From Ophioderma brevispina (lineage: Eukaryota > Echinodermata > Ophiuroidea > Amphilepidida > Ophiodermatidae), in NCBI GenBank assembly GCA_023653785.1, contig JAMKCH010012490.1, positions 86,341 through 150,340 on the forward strand: a DNA stretch of 64,000 nucleotides. The letters run 5' to 3'. Below, piece after piece: positions 12,071 to 21,960 of the stretch. Below the pieces are notes generated by a model, which did not search any database, was not told where the DNA came from, and was given only the letters and a program-made list of their open reading frames with translations. A program made the translations under genes and the position numbers. Position 1 is the stretch's first letter, and each line of letters opens with the position of its first letter.

Positions 12071-12629
12071 TATCGTGGGCTTATGCCTATCACTTCCCTA
12101 GGTATACCTTTGGCACTAAAATTTGATGCACAACCTTCCATTCCTCATCTTACAAGTGCATCGGGTGGCCACCATTTTGCTCTTGAGACACCATGTGTTT
12201 GTAGAAACAACGAATTTGCTCCGGCTTCCTGTTTGCGACAATGCCCTCTCACCAATTTCCTAAGTGCTGGGTCGTTGTGCTGCTTATTTACCAGCTTGTC
12301 ATGGCTTAAAGGGTCTCCTTTACAGTCCCTAATCTATCAGCTCAGGCGGCTGTATTTCACACATTGGTTACCAGCTTGTCACTTTGTTTGGCTCAGGGGC
12401 TGGATTTTCACTAACATGGAATTTAGTCTCCGCCTGAAGAGGGAATATGACCGTCACTTCCTCCAATTTTGAGAGGAAAGTATCCTCTAAATTGGGACCA
12501 AGTCATCCTCAACACTCTAACTATATGTGTGAGTATTTGGACTCATCACCTGCTCACTTTTTTCTGTGAGCTTTTCTGGTCATTGACCTAGTTACTGCAC
12601 ATGCTGGGAAATGTCCCGCTATTTCCTCA

Positions 12630-12810
12630 ATCAAATATACCACTGTCAGGCACCTGGCAAAACGATGGGATCTGGATTACTTGCCCCCTTCCCATTATTC
12701 CCACACATGGATACCCCTTTAACCTGGGAGTTCTTGTCTAACAAAAGCACCAATGTACAGTTCCCGAAACCAAGGTCTGATTTGCAAATTCATTTGGTGA
12801 AGAGGGACAC
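12630..12810 (-). pseudogene. Gypsy protease C-terminal remnant
   Basis: Minus-strand pieces near 12,780-12,650 resemble the region after the DTGA active site of gypsy proteases, with an LVSG-like piece and a valine-rich 'LP..GV' then 'N..AG' block split over two frames. The active-site DTG itself was not found. The call depends on its position between the zinc-knuckle remnant and integrase. Confidence 0.4.
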
Positions 12811-13099
12811 TAATACAATACCTATCCCCTGAATCTATGCACTAGTTCCTGTGAACTCTCAATATCAAATGGAAGTGCATCTTCCAATATCATGGAACGG
12901 CGCGCAGCACGTGTCCCCATGAGTCTAACCCTGAACGTGACCAAAGCCCGCCAAACCAAAAGGCTTAAAGTCATCCCTACTTTTTCTCTGTGTCAATTCC
13001 CTTTTGTGGGATTCTTGTTTTTGAACAGAAAATTAACTTTTGACCTCACAGTATCTGCACAACCTATTGGTTTGGACTCACCTTTGGGCTTCCTCCATT

Positions 13100-13200
13100 T
13101 GGGTGGATAGCTGTATCTCTCCCAACACCGTGACCCTTGTTAATGCCGGCTTCCTACCGTGATTGCATGGTAACTGTGATTTGGGTCCCATCCCCATGTT
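13100..13200 (-). pseudogene. Gag zinc-knuckle remnant
   Basis: On the minus strand a CNH.GRKP segment near 13,175 is followed in another frame by CWERYSYPPKWRKPKGE near 13,130-13,080. This matches the CCHC knuckle and following proline/tryptophan-rich segment of gypsy gag proteins. A frameshift splits it. Confidence 0.5.
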
Positions 13201-13329
13201 TCTGTTTGCCCATTAACTGTCTTTACTCCCCTTTTCATGGACCTGACTGGGATTTTGCCCCTCCTGAGTGCTAACCATGAGACGCTTTGTTTAAACCCGA
13301 CTTATTGTTGTATTGTTGTACTAGTAAAT

Positions 13330-14275
13330 TCTGGCTAGGCCTACTAGTAATACTTAATTTTGTGTGTCACTGCCTAATCGTCGGCCTTTACGGCTGCTCA
13401 CGCAAACTGTCAATTGTGTTTTCATCCAGTGTGTTTTTGATATCTGGATGTAACTCCATGTTTTGAACTCTTCAACTAACAATCACTCCCTAAGTTGACC
13501 AAATTTTGCCCGACTTCTTTGAGCGAAGCCCGCGATCAAACATTTGTTCCTCCTCCCGGGGCAAATTCACATGGGTCTGGTCCATCCTTTTTCTGACCAA
13601 GACCTTATTTTTTGTCTATATGCCTCTGGCACCAATTCCTATGCTTTTGAGCCAAACTTTGCCTGCTTACCTCGTCATAATCACTACATCGGTCTAATGA
13701 CTGGCCGATATATTCTCGGGCTTTACCATGAACCTGACTGTACCACAAAGGTCCAAGACTCCTGGCCATTTCAAGCTATTGGCATTTTTTTAAAAGTGAA
13801 TAGTATTTGTCCTTACTTCTTGTTCTGAAATTTTGGAACCAGGCAAATAATTTCTTTCGCCGCATCAAAACCAGACGGGCTGGAAGAGGTCTGATGACTA
13901 GCCTGTTTTTTCAATTTTTCCTAACTCTAACTGAGCTTCAATCTCTTGTTTGTTTCATCTCATTCTCATTTTTCCCTTTTTCCAATTCTTTTTTCCTTCT
14001 CAATTTGCATTCTATCTCTTTTTGTCTCATTTCATTTGGCATTTTTTATTTCCCAATTTCCTTTTCCTTGTGCATCTCAATTTTTCTTTTTGCTAATTCA
14101 TTTCCTTTTTCTTTTTGGTTTTCCATCTCTATCTTTTTCAACTCTATTTCCAATTCCTTTGATTCAAGTTCTTTTAACTTGAAAGCATCACTTTTTTCTT
14201 GTTTCCAGAATTTCTTTCTATCCTATCCCAAATATGAACTATCCCAAACAGCTTCCTGACAACTTTTTCAATCAA
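13330..14275 (-). pseudogene. Gypsy gag: coiled coil plus capsid-like region, broken
   Basis: From about 14,275 to 13,915 the minus strand encodes a Lys/Glu/Met/Gln-rich helix (visible on the plus strand as a long T/C-rich tract). It is followed at about 13,873-13,830 by FDAAKEIICLVPKFQNK and then capsid-like pieces WTFVVQS, CEFAPGGG and LKEVGQNLVNLG down to about 13,480. A final block runs near 13,430-13,340. This layout (charged coiled coil, then a retrotransposon gag fold) is typical of metazoan gypsy elements. Several stops and frameshifts are visible. Confidence 0.75.
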
Positions 14276-14565
14276 TTATTCTTGATGACTTGCTTCTCAT
14301 AGCATTTTGCCTCAATCCTAAATGCTTGGCTAGTTCAATTACCCGGCTTTCGGCTAAGCCATCAAACTTCTCCCAGTTATTTGCTCATGCACACTTCTGA
14401 TCAAACTCCATTGTATTGTACTCTACAACACATATCTACTTGAACCAAACTACTAATTAGTACATGTAATACACCAAAATTTTGTATGCCAAACATGTGC
14501 ACAATGTTACATATGCCCACTTTAATGCGTAAATTTTGAACAATAAGGCTCAAAGTTTATCTCAA

Positions 14566-14586
14566 TTCCCGGACGAGCCCCAATTC
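14566..14586 (-). other. Primer-binding site (tRNA-Pro-like)
   Basis: On the minus strand, five bases after the LTR end (..AACA), the sequence reads TTGGGGCTCGTCCGGGAA. The 3' end of eukaryotic tRNA-Pro is complementary to TGGGGGCTCGTCCGGGAT. The match is near-complete apart from the first and last bases. Confidence 0.7.
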
Positions 14587-15547
14587 TGTTATGACGTACC
14601 TCGTGGACGCCTAAGTTCAGAAATACCCTTCAAACACAATGGAGCCTTGTGCACAATGACTGAATTTTATATAATAAACATTAATGATCTTACTTGATTT
14701 GGTTCAAGAATTTGGTATGTCCAAAACAAAATTACATTATAATTTACACAATTCAGAATTTATTATACTTTAAAGAGTTCTAGATCCTATTTTGAAGGCG
14801 TTGCAGTTCAACGATGATAATGTCCTCCCAGCGAAGACTCTCCAAACTGACAAGGATGCAAAGTTGACATATTTAACTCTTCAGGTAGTATATTTCTTGG
14901 GAATCTTCTCAGTGCTGAAGATAACTTTTGTCCAAGCAGTTCAAGGAATTTTGATTCCAGCACTTTTGGCTTCAAAGGACGACAGTAGAATACTTACAGC
15001 ACTCTGCTCACATGGAATTGTAAATATAATAAAATCGGGACACCAAGTACAGGTCTGCTTCTCATTGCAGATTAAAACTAGCTATTAACTTCTAGCTACT
15101 TGGTAGAAGTGGATGCTGGCAGAGAGTCATTCCAGTGATAGTATTTAACTACTCACAGATAGATCCCCTTTCTAACAATAGATCTACATCATCTCATGCA
15201 TAAACCTAACCTTACACTAGCTGACCAATCAGAATTCATCACCCGAATTATACAATCCTTCATAATATAACTCTATGGGGATTTCCCAGATCTTGGGCAA
15301 TGTTTTTTGATCTTTTAAAGCATAACCAAGTTGACCCAGTTTCTAAGTTAGCATCCTTGGGGAATTCCCCCACTTCCCCTATTGGGCAATCTAAAGCAGG
15401 TGCACTTAGCAAACAACTAGGGGTATTCCCCTTTCTCTCTTTTATAGTAAACAAAATACTTTTCTCCCACGGAGAAATCTCTTCTCAAATAAAATTGAGA
15501 AAATAAATATTTTTCAAGTTTATCAGAAAAATGAAGGCCATATAACA
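14587..15547 (-). repeat. 5' LTR of the gypsy element
   Basis: The partner of 8,238-9,296. The plus strand starts TGTTATGACGTACCTCG and ends GGCCATATAACA, giving TG...CA termini in either orientation. It would contain the element promoter, but no TATA box can be assigned with confidence. Confidence 0.85.
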
Positions 15548-15687
15548 CCACCAACTTATCAATTTTGCATGCAGCATATTTGAACTCAGCCCCCTCGAAT
15601 GCCTAAAACAACTCTCAGGTCTTTTAGTGTATCTTGAGTAGGGTGCAACCTTATTTTGAGCCTTTTAAGGCTTGATGGATCCCCTAG

Positions 15688-17795
15688 TATTGACTAAAAT
15701 CCGACTCTCGGTTCCGAAGATATACGATCGAAGTATCGGAGGCGACAAAAACACTTGGCGAAAAGCATTTTTTCATATACCAAATGCAGGTCTTGTCCAT
15801 TTGTTGCCGCGGGTCGGCAAACAAAGTTCATTTTTCTCTTTAAGCTGGTGATTAATTTTCGACAATTGATCAGACCCGCATAATTTTCTTGGCTCTTGGT
15901 CCATTTAAAAAGTAACCTACCGAGTTTATGAATACATCCATGCAAATTACAAAGGCCTTGAATACATTAACAAATCGCCATTAGAAATGAATACAAACTG
16001 AAGTCTATTTTGATTACTTTCTTCGCATCCCTCCGTGTCCACCTCACTGTCCAATGATATGTGCGCAACCCATCTTACCGTCTTGTTCGTTGGCTACGCG
16101 TTTTTCTGATTTCCTGAAAAAAATGTGAGCGGGCTTCCGCACCCCGCAACCCTGGCCTTCCTTCATATGCCCAATGGTTTGGCCATCAAAAGAATTTCCG
16201 ATTGTATCGTGAAAGTCCACATCTGCCCATATTTCTCTCGTTTGAAGGGTTATGAGTAGTTTAATCATTGCATATACTCCTTCCCCGTCTTGAGAGGAAA
16301 GGAAATTGGTTTCAAACACCTCTTTTGTTCTCAAGTCCGAGAATCTTTCTTAAGTCCATGCAAAATGCTCACCACCAAACGCTTAAAGAATGTCAAAACT
16401 CGCCAAAAATATTATGAAAGATGCTAACTCCTATCTTTTTTACCTGAGAAATGGCACACTCAGGTAAAAACCTCTGGCGGGTTCAGTGTAGATTTTTAGA
16501 TTTATTATGCACCGAAGCCAAATCCTACTTTTGGAAAAGCAATCGTTTATAACCTGCCGGTCGGGTTTTTGCAAATTTTGTTATCAATTCCTTATGTGAT
16601 ACACTCAACAATAAGGTCTACTTAAAACGTTGGGGTAAAGCTATCAACGACACGTTAAACGTGTAAGAACAGGGCTACCCTCACCAATTTTGATATTGCT
16701 CATTTCTCTTCAATCAGGGCAGGTACCATGCGCCTAATAACATTCTTCACTAATGATGTAAAACGATTATGACCGGTTTCCAATCGACAAGATCCACAAA
16801 ATTCTGCGATCTTAAAACTTTAGCAAGGGGAAACAGCTTCATCACCCTCCAATTGGTCCTGTAACAGTCACTCCTTATCCCGATCTTGTGTGTTCTGGGA
16901 GTCTGCACGGAGAATGGTCATATTGAACTTACGGTGCCTTTGAACTTAATGTTGAACAAGCCCACACTAGAAAATCTGACAAATATGCAGCGCTTGTCGC
17001 TGATATTTCAAAATAATCATTTTGAGTGTGATCTCATTGCTCTAGAAATTGGTAGCCGGGTAATTTTTCTCCCCAAAACCTTGATAGGCTGAAATGTATC
17101 CTCAATTTGGTGTAATCCTCCCCCAACCGTTTCAAAAAATCTCGGAGGAATGAATCAAGTAATTATCAATTTTCATCCTTCTCATTTTCCCGCCCACAGG
17201 AACCTACCTGGGAACTATACCGGCACTTCTTATTGTGCATAATTGCTATTTTTGGCTGGTCCCTTAGGTGTTATCCCTTTAATCTTTTTTTGTCTTTGGT
17301 CGTAGTTTGTTTTGGTCGCCTGTTTTATATTTCCCTGCATTCATCCACTAAAATGGAGAATTGTTCTGGTTTTTACATGTCTTCCCTTTATTGTGTATTT
17401 TATATTGGTACATGCTTAATAAAGTGATATGGAATATGCATGTTATTTATGAGTTTCAACCAGTGATAATTAACAATATTTTTCAAAAAATAAATATAGG
17501 CCGTGGGTTGTGTTTCTTTTTCAAGTTTGTATTGGATTATTAAATATAAAATGACAAAGATTAAATATAGCTCACTTTTAACATACTGCGATACATTTCT
17601 TATGTTTCTTTTAAATACTAATAATGCGTTTTGAAACCTTTAAAATTATTTAAAAATTAATAACAAAGTAATTAATGCATCTTTTTCAGTCAAACTTTGA
17701 TTAGAAATTATGATAATGACTACTCTACATGTGAAAAATGCAAAACAATTACATAATTCGTACAAATAGCGCCCTCAACGTAGCACAATATCTCA
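15688..17795 (+). mobile_element. LINE 3'-half relic, copy B
   Basis: A direct copy of 5,311-7,395, beginning GTATTGACTAAAATCCGACT and ending CTCAACGTAGCACAATATCT. The plus strand retains ELTVPLNLMLNKPTLENL-like sequence near 16,925-16,980 and FECDLIALEIGSRVIF near 17,023-17,070, the conserved C-terminal tail of this LINE family. An AATAAAG signal is at about 17,418. It differs from copy A by numerous short indels across its whole length, including the non-coding 3' part. The catalytic RT core is absent. Confidence 0.75.
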
Positions 17796-17899
17796 GTTCG
17801 TAAAAAAGCGCAAAATAGCAATTTTCAACAAATGTAAAATAGAACACGAAAAATAGTATAGGAATGAAATTTGGCACAGATGTTAAGAAGACTAAGCTC

Positions 17900-18025
17900 T
17901 AGAAAACCATGTCTTCCGATTTTTGAATTTCCCCTTCGCTTTTAAGTTATTCAGTAAAAACTGCTTATTGCCTGGCTCCCGGTTGCCATGGCAACCAATT
18001 CAAAAATCCGAGAACATGGTTTCCT
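17900..18025. repeat. Inverted repeat around CCGATTTTTGAATT
   Basis: AAACCATGTCTTCCGATTTT near 17,903 is the inverse of AAAATCCGAGAACATGGTTT near 18,003, forming a stem with a loop of about 70 bp. It sits in the spacer between LINE copy B and the 18.3-kb repeat. Confidence 0.5.
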
Positions 18026-18284
18026 CCGGAATGTCCCAAGGAACATTCTCCCCAAACCCCATTAATGTACGTCAAACGGTGTTTGAGTTACGTTTGTTCA
18101 AAAATTTAGCCAATCACAGGCCTAGCATGGTTACCATGGCAACAAAGGTGAAAATTCATACCGATTTTGAAAGTTTAGGTCAAGGCCTACATGATGGTAT
18201 ACGATATGTATAGGTGACATTTTAAGAAATATCTGAAAATCGCTCCTTGAAATTTCCAGAAATAGCGGGATAACCGCTTCCTTA

Positions 18285-18527
18285 AATCAGTATCATTAAA
18301 TATTTATAAAGGAAAGGAATAATTTGAGCTATATTACTTTAGATTTAGAGCAGTTCAAACATTTGACGCCCATAGTAACTTTACCCCTCTCCTGGGGTCA
18401 CACGCAGCAGCGGGTCTCCGGCAGACATTCATATTTGCAAAAGTTATAATCCTCTGAATTTTCCTGTGAGATATTGGTATCTCGTTCGTTTGATCAAAAC
18501 CTTCGGGCTGCTGCTCTATTTCTTACC
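18285..18527 (-). repeat. Interspersed repeat, copy 2, split by an insertion
   Basis: The reverse complement of 4,660-5,046: AATCAGTATCATTAAATATT, TTTAGAGCAGTTCAAACATT and GCAGCAGCGGGTCTCCGGCA are shared. Homology stops at about 18,527 where the TIR element begins, and resumes at about 19,341 with GCAAATCTGTCCATTTGCCG through about 19,395. Confidence 0.7.
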
Positions 18528-19341
18528 GTCGGTTCAAAAATCTGAGGAGGGATGGGGGCCAATATTAGCAATAGGAAATAATATCGTCCGAAAGGAACGA
18601 ATATTTCATTAAAATATTCTACCTACAACTATTTTACATTAATACCGATTTTGCTGTCAAGTCAACATTTGGCCGACGGAGTTCTGTAAATGGAAAGGGT
18701 TACACCCCTACACCCCTTTAGGAACGGCCGTAGGCAACACCCCCCCCCCCCCCCGGTTTTTAGCATCATTGTCACCCAAAGACCCCATATTTTGGAAAAT
18801 GTTCCCGCTGTCACCCAAAGACCCCTAATTTTCTTGGAAAATTTTGAAATTTTTTGCCCCAAACCTTGCTAAATATTCACCTAAAGCCCCTATTTTAGGG
18901 GAATTTAGCAAATTTATCACCTGAAACCCTCTTTTGGGGTAATTTGGCCGCCTCTCGCCCACTGACCCCATTTATTTGCACGTCTTGTGTCACCGAATGC
19001 CCCTGGGTTTGGAAGTGCCAATCCTTACATCCATATCCATTTATATAACATATCTTGAGGCTTCCACTATTTAAACATGTAACTGATCTTCCAGCATCTG
19101 AATAACTCACATTTGCTTCTCACTCATAATGGCATGCACAGGCAGAGCCGTTCCTGGGGGGGACAGAGACACCCAGTGTTTAAGAAATGGAAAACCGATG
19201 GCGGTGGAATTGGATTTTTAAATACAATATTGTTACTGATTGTCGGCAGATATTACCTTCCGATGCTAATATGCAGTATAACTGAAATGATATAGGCTCC
19301 ATCCCTCCTCAGATTGAGCTCAGATTTTTGAACGGACGGGA
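18528..19341. mobile_element. Non-autonomous TIR element, about 0.8 kb
   Basis: The left end CCGTCGGTTCAAAAATCTGA plus GGAGGGATGGGGGCC is inverted at the right end, GGCTCCATCCCTCCTCAGAT through TTTTTGAACGGACGG, where a short TTGAGCTC-type insertion interrupts the TIR. It interrupts another repeat whose two halves flank it, which defines both ends. The interior contains a C-run, a degenerate tandem array and no transposase. Superfamily unassigned; a target duplication could not be fixed. A lone copy of the TIR is at 2,688. Confidence 0.6.
18766..19015. repeat. Degenerate tandem array, period about 40 bp
   Basis: Recurring starts TCACCCAAAGACCCCATATT (18,771), TCACCCAAAGACCCCTAATT (18,811), TCACCTAAAGCCCCTATTTT (about 18,878), TCACCTGAAACCCTCTTTTG (about 18,918) and TCACCGAATGCCCCTGGGTT (about 18,990). 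The units diverge by substitutions and indels. It lies inside the TIR element and has no coding sense. Confidence 0.65.
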
Positions 19342-19419
19342 AAATATAGTATTGCCGGCAAATCTGTCCATTTGCCGACAACAATTTCAAGAAATTCCTC
19401 GATTGAAAAGTTCATATTT

Positions 19420-21960
19420 CCAAGCTGGAAACCTTGGGGAGTTTGACGGGGAAAGGGGTGGAGATAAGAGAGGAATTGAGGAAGAGGGAAGGTCGACGTT
19501 GTGTGGTTGTACAGGAAGTGAGGGGAGAGGGGAGGGGGCTATGATGTTGGGGGTGTCGAGGAAGAGGTACAAGTTGTGGTGGGCAGGAAATAGGGAAAAT
19601 TAGTGAAGGGATTGGGGGTGTGGGAGTATTCGTTGAAAGAGGCGCCTGTGAAAAGTGGTGGAGGTAAGAAGGAGGAGCGATAGGGTGATAAACGGTTATA
19701 ATGGTTTTCGAGGAAGAGGTAGTGAGGATGATATGTGGTTATGCGCCACAGTGTGGAAGGAAGCGTGAAGAAAAGGAAACAGTTTTATGGAACGAGTGGC
19801 GGAGGAATGGGAGGTGCAAAGTGTTGGTTGAATTGGTCTTATGTGTTTGTGATTTTAACGGCATGTGGGTGAAAGGATAGAAGGTTTCGAAGGTGTTCAG
19901 GGAGGAAAGGGTTGGAGAGAGGAATCGGGAAGGAAGAAGTTGTTGGAGTTTTTGTGATGAGAAAGAGAGGTGCGTTGCAAATACATGGTTCAAGAAGAGG
20001 AACAAAAGGAAAGTGACATATAGCTCAGGAGGGAATGAGACAGAGATTTGATTTTGTGCTAGTGGTAAGAGGAAGAGGAAAATATGAAGAATGTTAACGG
20101 TATTCCTGGCGAATTGCAACACCGGCTGGGGGTTGCAGATGTGGATACGAGGAAGGTGACAAAGGTGGCGAGGAAGGTAGTGCATGAGAGGGGAGGAAGA
20201 AAGTATGGAAGCTGAAGAAGAAGAGACAAGAAAGAAATGAGATGAGAGTAGGGGGAGCTGAGCTTGTGGGGGACTGAATGTGTCAGACTTGTGGGGGTGC
20301 TTTAAAAGAAGGGGTGTACAGTTTGGCATTGGATGAAGTGTGTGGAAAACAAAAAGGTAGGAGAGACAGGAGATACAGGGTGGTGGAATGATGAGGTGAG
20401 GGGGCGATAGCGAGAAAGAGGATGCATTTAAGGATATGAGAAAAAATGTTACAGAAGAGAATAAGGTAAGCTATAAGAGGCTAAGAAGCGAGAAAGAAAG
20501 TGGTTTGCGAAGAAAGCATGAAGGAGGAGGGCAGGCAGAGAAGGAGCGGAGTGAAGTGATTGAGTGAGTTGAGAGAGAATCCCAACAAACAAGGTATACA
20601 AGATAGTTGAAAGCAATGAAAAAGGATGGAAGAGATGTTGAAGGGGGAAGACGAAGATGTATGAGAGGAATAAGGGATGGAAAGTTGAATTTCAGTGAGA
20701 AAAATAGAGGGGCGAGTCTGGAATGTTGAGCATCTATGGAGAGAATCATGAATGCGGAGAATGAGTGGGATCAGAAGGTAGAGGCTGATGGGGGGGAAGG
20801 GCCAGTTAAGAGGGACAGCCGGGAAGAAGTGGTTAAGGCAACAATAAGAGAATGAAAAAGGAAAGGCGGTTGGACCCTAGAGGTTGTGTGGTGAGTGCTG
20901 AGAGGATTAGTGCGAGTGGAGATATAGGATGATGATGATGGAGGTGTGTCAGAGAGTGGAGATGGGGGAGGGATGGCCGGTGGGAGTGGGCAGTGTGTGT
21001 GGTTAATTTCCAATTTTAAAGGGAAAGGGGATGCAATGAGTTGTGGTGCATTATAGGGGTGTGAAGTTTGGGAAGTTGTTAGAGCATGCCATGAAGATGT
21101 GGAGAGGGTTCTGGAAGCGAATAGGATTGGAAAAGAGGGGAAGTGGATGAGATGCAAATTTGGTTTATGCCAGGGAAGGGAAGAATAGAGTTGCAGTTTG
21201 GCAAGAGATTTTGTGTGTAGAAGAGATGTGAGGAAGGAGCTGGAGGGATGGTGGAACAGGCAGTGAAAACGTTGTGATGATGGGGTGGAGTCAGTGGAAG
21301 GAGTTGAAGGGTTCACAACCTAGGGGAAGGTGTGGAGGGGGTGGTGGATGCGAGGTGCGGTGACAGCGAGAGTGAGGTATGGGTGGGTGAGTTTAGGAAT
21401 GTGGGGAGTTGTTGCATGGGAAAAGATACTTTGAGATGCAAATGAAGATGAAAGGAACATGGTGTATAAGAGCTGTGGGAGATCAGTGATGCTGTATGGG
21501 AGTGAGGAAGTTGGTGTCTGAACGAAAATGAGATGGGAATTTTGAGGCGGACAGAGAGAGCAATGATAAGAGCAATTGTTTGGTGTGAAGTTGATGAAGG
21601 ATGAAACGAGGACTTGATGCAGATGTTGGGTTTGGAAGAGGCGGTGGACCGGTGGCGAAGGCGAATAGTGTTCAATGGTATGGGCATGTTGAGGAAAGGA
21701 GGACGAGATGTGTTAAGAACGGATTTTGAGTGCGAGGGGGTGGGGGATTTGAGGAGGAGGGGACGTCCAAAGAAGACATGGAAGAAACAAGTGGAGGAGG
21801 AAGAGTAGGAGGGTTGGTTCGAGGATGGAGGATGCATTTATTGGAATCGGGGTGGAATGGAGGAAGGAGTAAGGGCGGTTTGATGCAAAATGTGAGTGAA
21901 TCCGGCCACCCCCCGTTGACGGGGAAAAACCGTATTTAAAAAACTTTGGTTTAGTTAGTA
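19420..21960 (+). mobile_element. Purine-rich LINE relic (endonuclease + RT), full ORF2 span, inactivated
   Basis: The plus strand follows a non-LTR retrotransposon ORF2 almost end to end. The apurinic endonuclease domain opens with VVVQEV (about 19,497) and KRYKLWWAGNREN (about 19,564-19,602), then VRMICGYAPQCG at about 19,720-19,755 and CVANTWFKKRNKRKVTYSS at about 19,971-20,027. RT-region pieces lie at about 21,030-21,200. The C-terminal tail shows MLYGSEE (about 21,490), CGVKLM-like, MLGLEEAVDRW (21,620) and GRPKKTWKKQVEEE at about 21,760-21,805. Numerous stops and indels disable it. The 3' UTR near 21,895-21,950 has ATCCGGCCACC and AAAACTTTGG. The plus strand is strongly A/G biased, producing long spurious Ser/Pro/His-rich frames on the other strand. 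Confidence 0.8.

Larger units (their letters stand above)
8238..15547 (-). mobile_element. Ty3/gypsy LTR retrotransposon, Gmr1-like domain order, defective
   Basis: A complete-length but inactive LTR element on the minus strand. Two direct LTRs (8,238-9,296 and 14,587-15,547) begin TGTTAT and end ATAACA in element orientation. Next to the right LTR is a primer-binding site resembling the tRNA-Pro complement. Next to the left LTR is a purine tract. In element orientation the internal region reads gag (coiled coil plus capsid-like, about 14.27-13.33 kb), a CCHC remnant, protease tail, integrase (about 12.06-11.06 kb), reverse transcriptase (about 10.6-9.9 kb) and RNase H (about 9.7-9.5 kb). Integrase upstream of RT is the Ty1/copia-like order, known within gypsy-type elements for the Gmr1 group of deuterostomes. 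Every domain carries stops or frameshifts. The bases flanking the two LTRs (CACTG, CCACC) do not form a target-site duplication. Confidence 0.85.

Noticed and set aside
13807..14259. Phe/Ser-rich 150-codon frame on the plus strand
   Set aside because: It is the antisense of the charged coiled coil of the gypsy gag.
19739..21837. Long Ser/Pro/His/Leu-rich open frames on the minus strand
   Set aside because: They mirror the purine-rich sense strand of the LINE relic; few stops arise because the complement is pyrimidine-rich. The plus-strand reading matches endonuclease and RT motifs instead.
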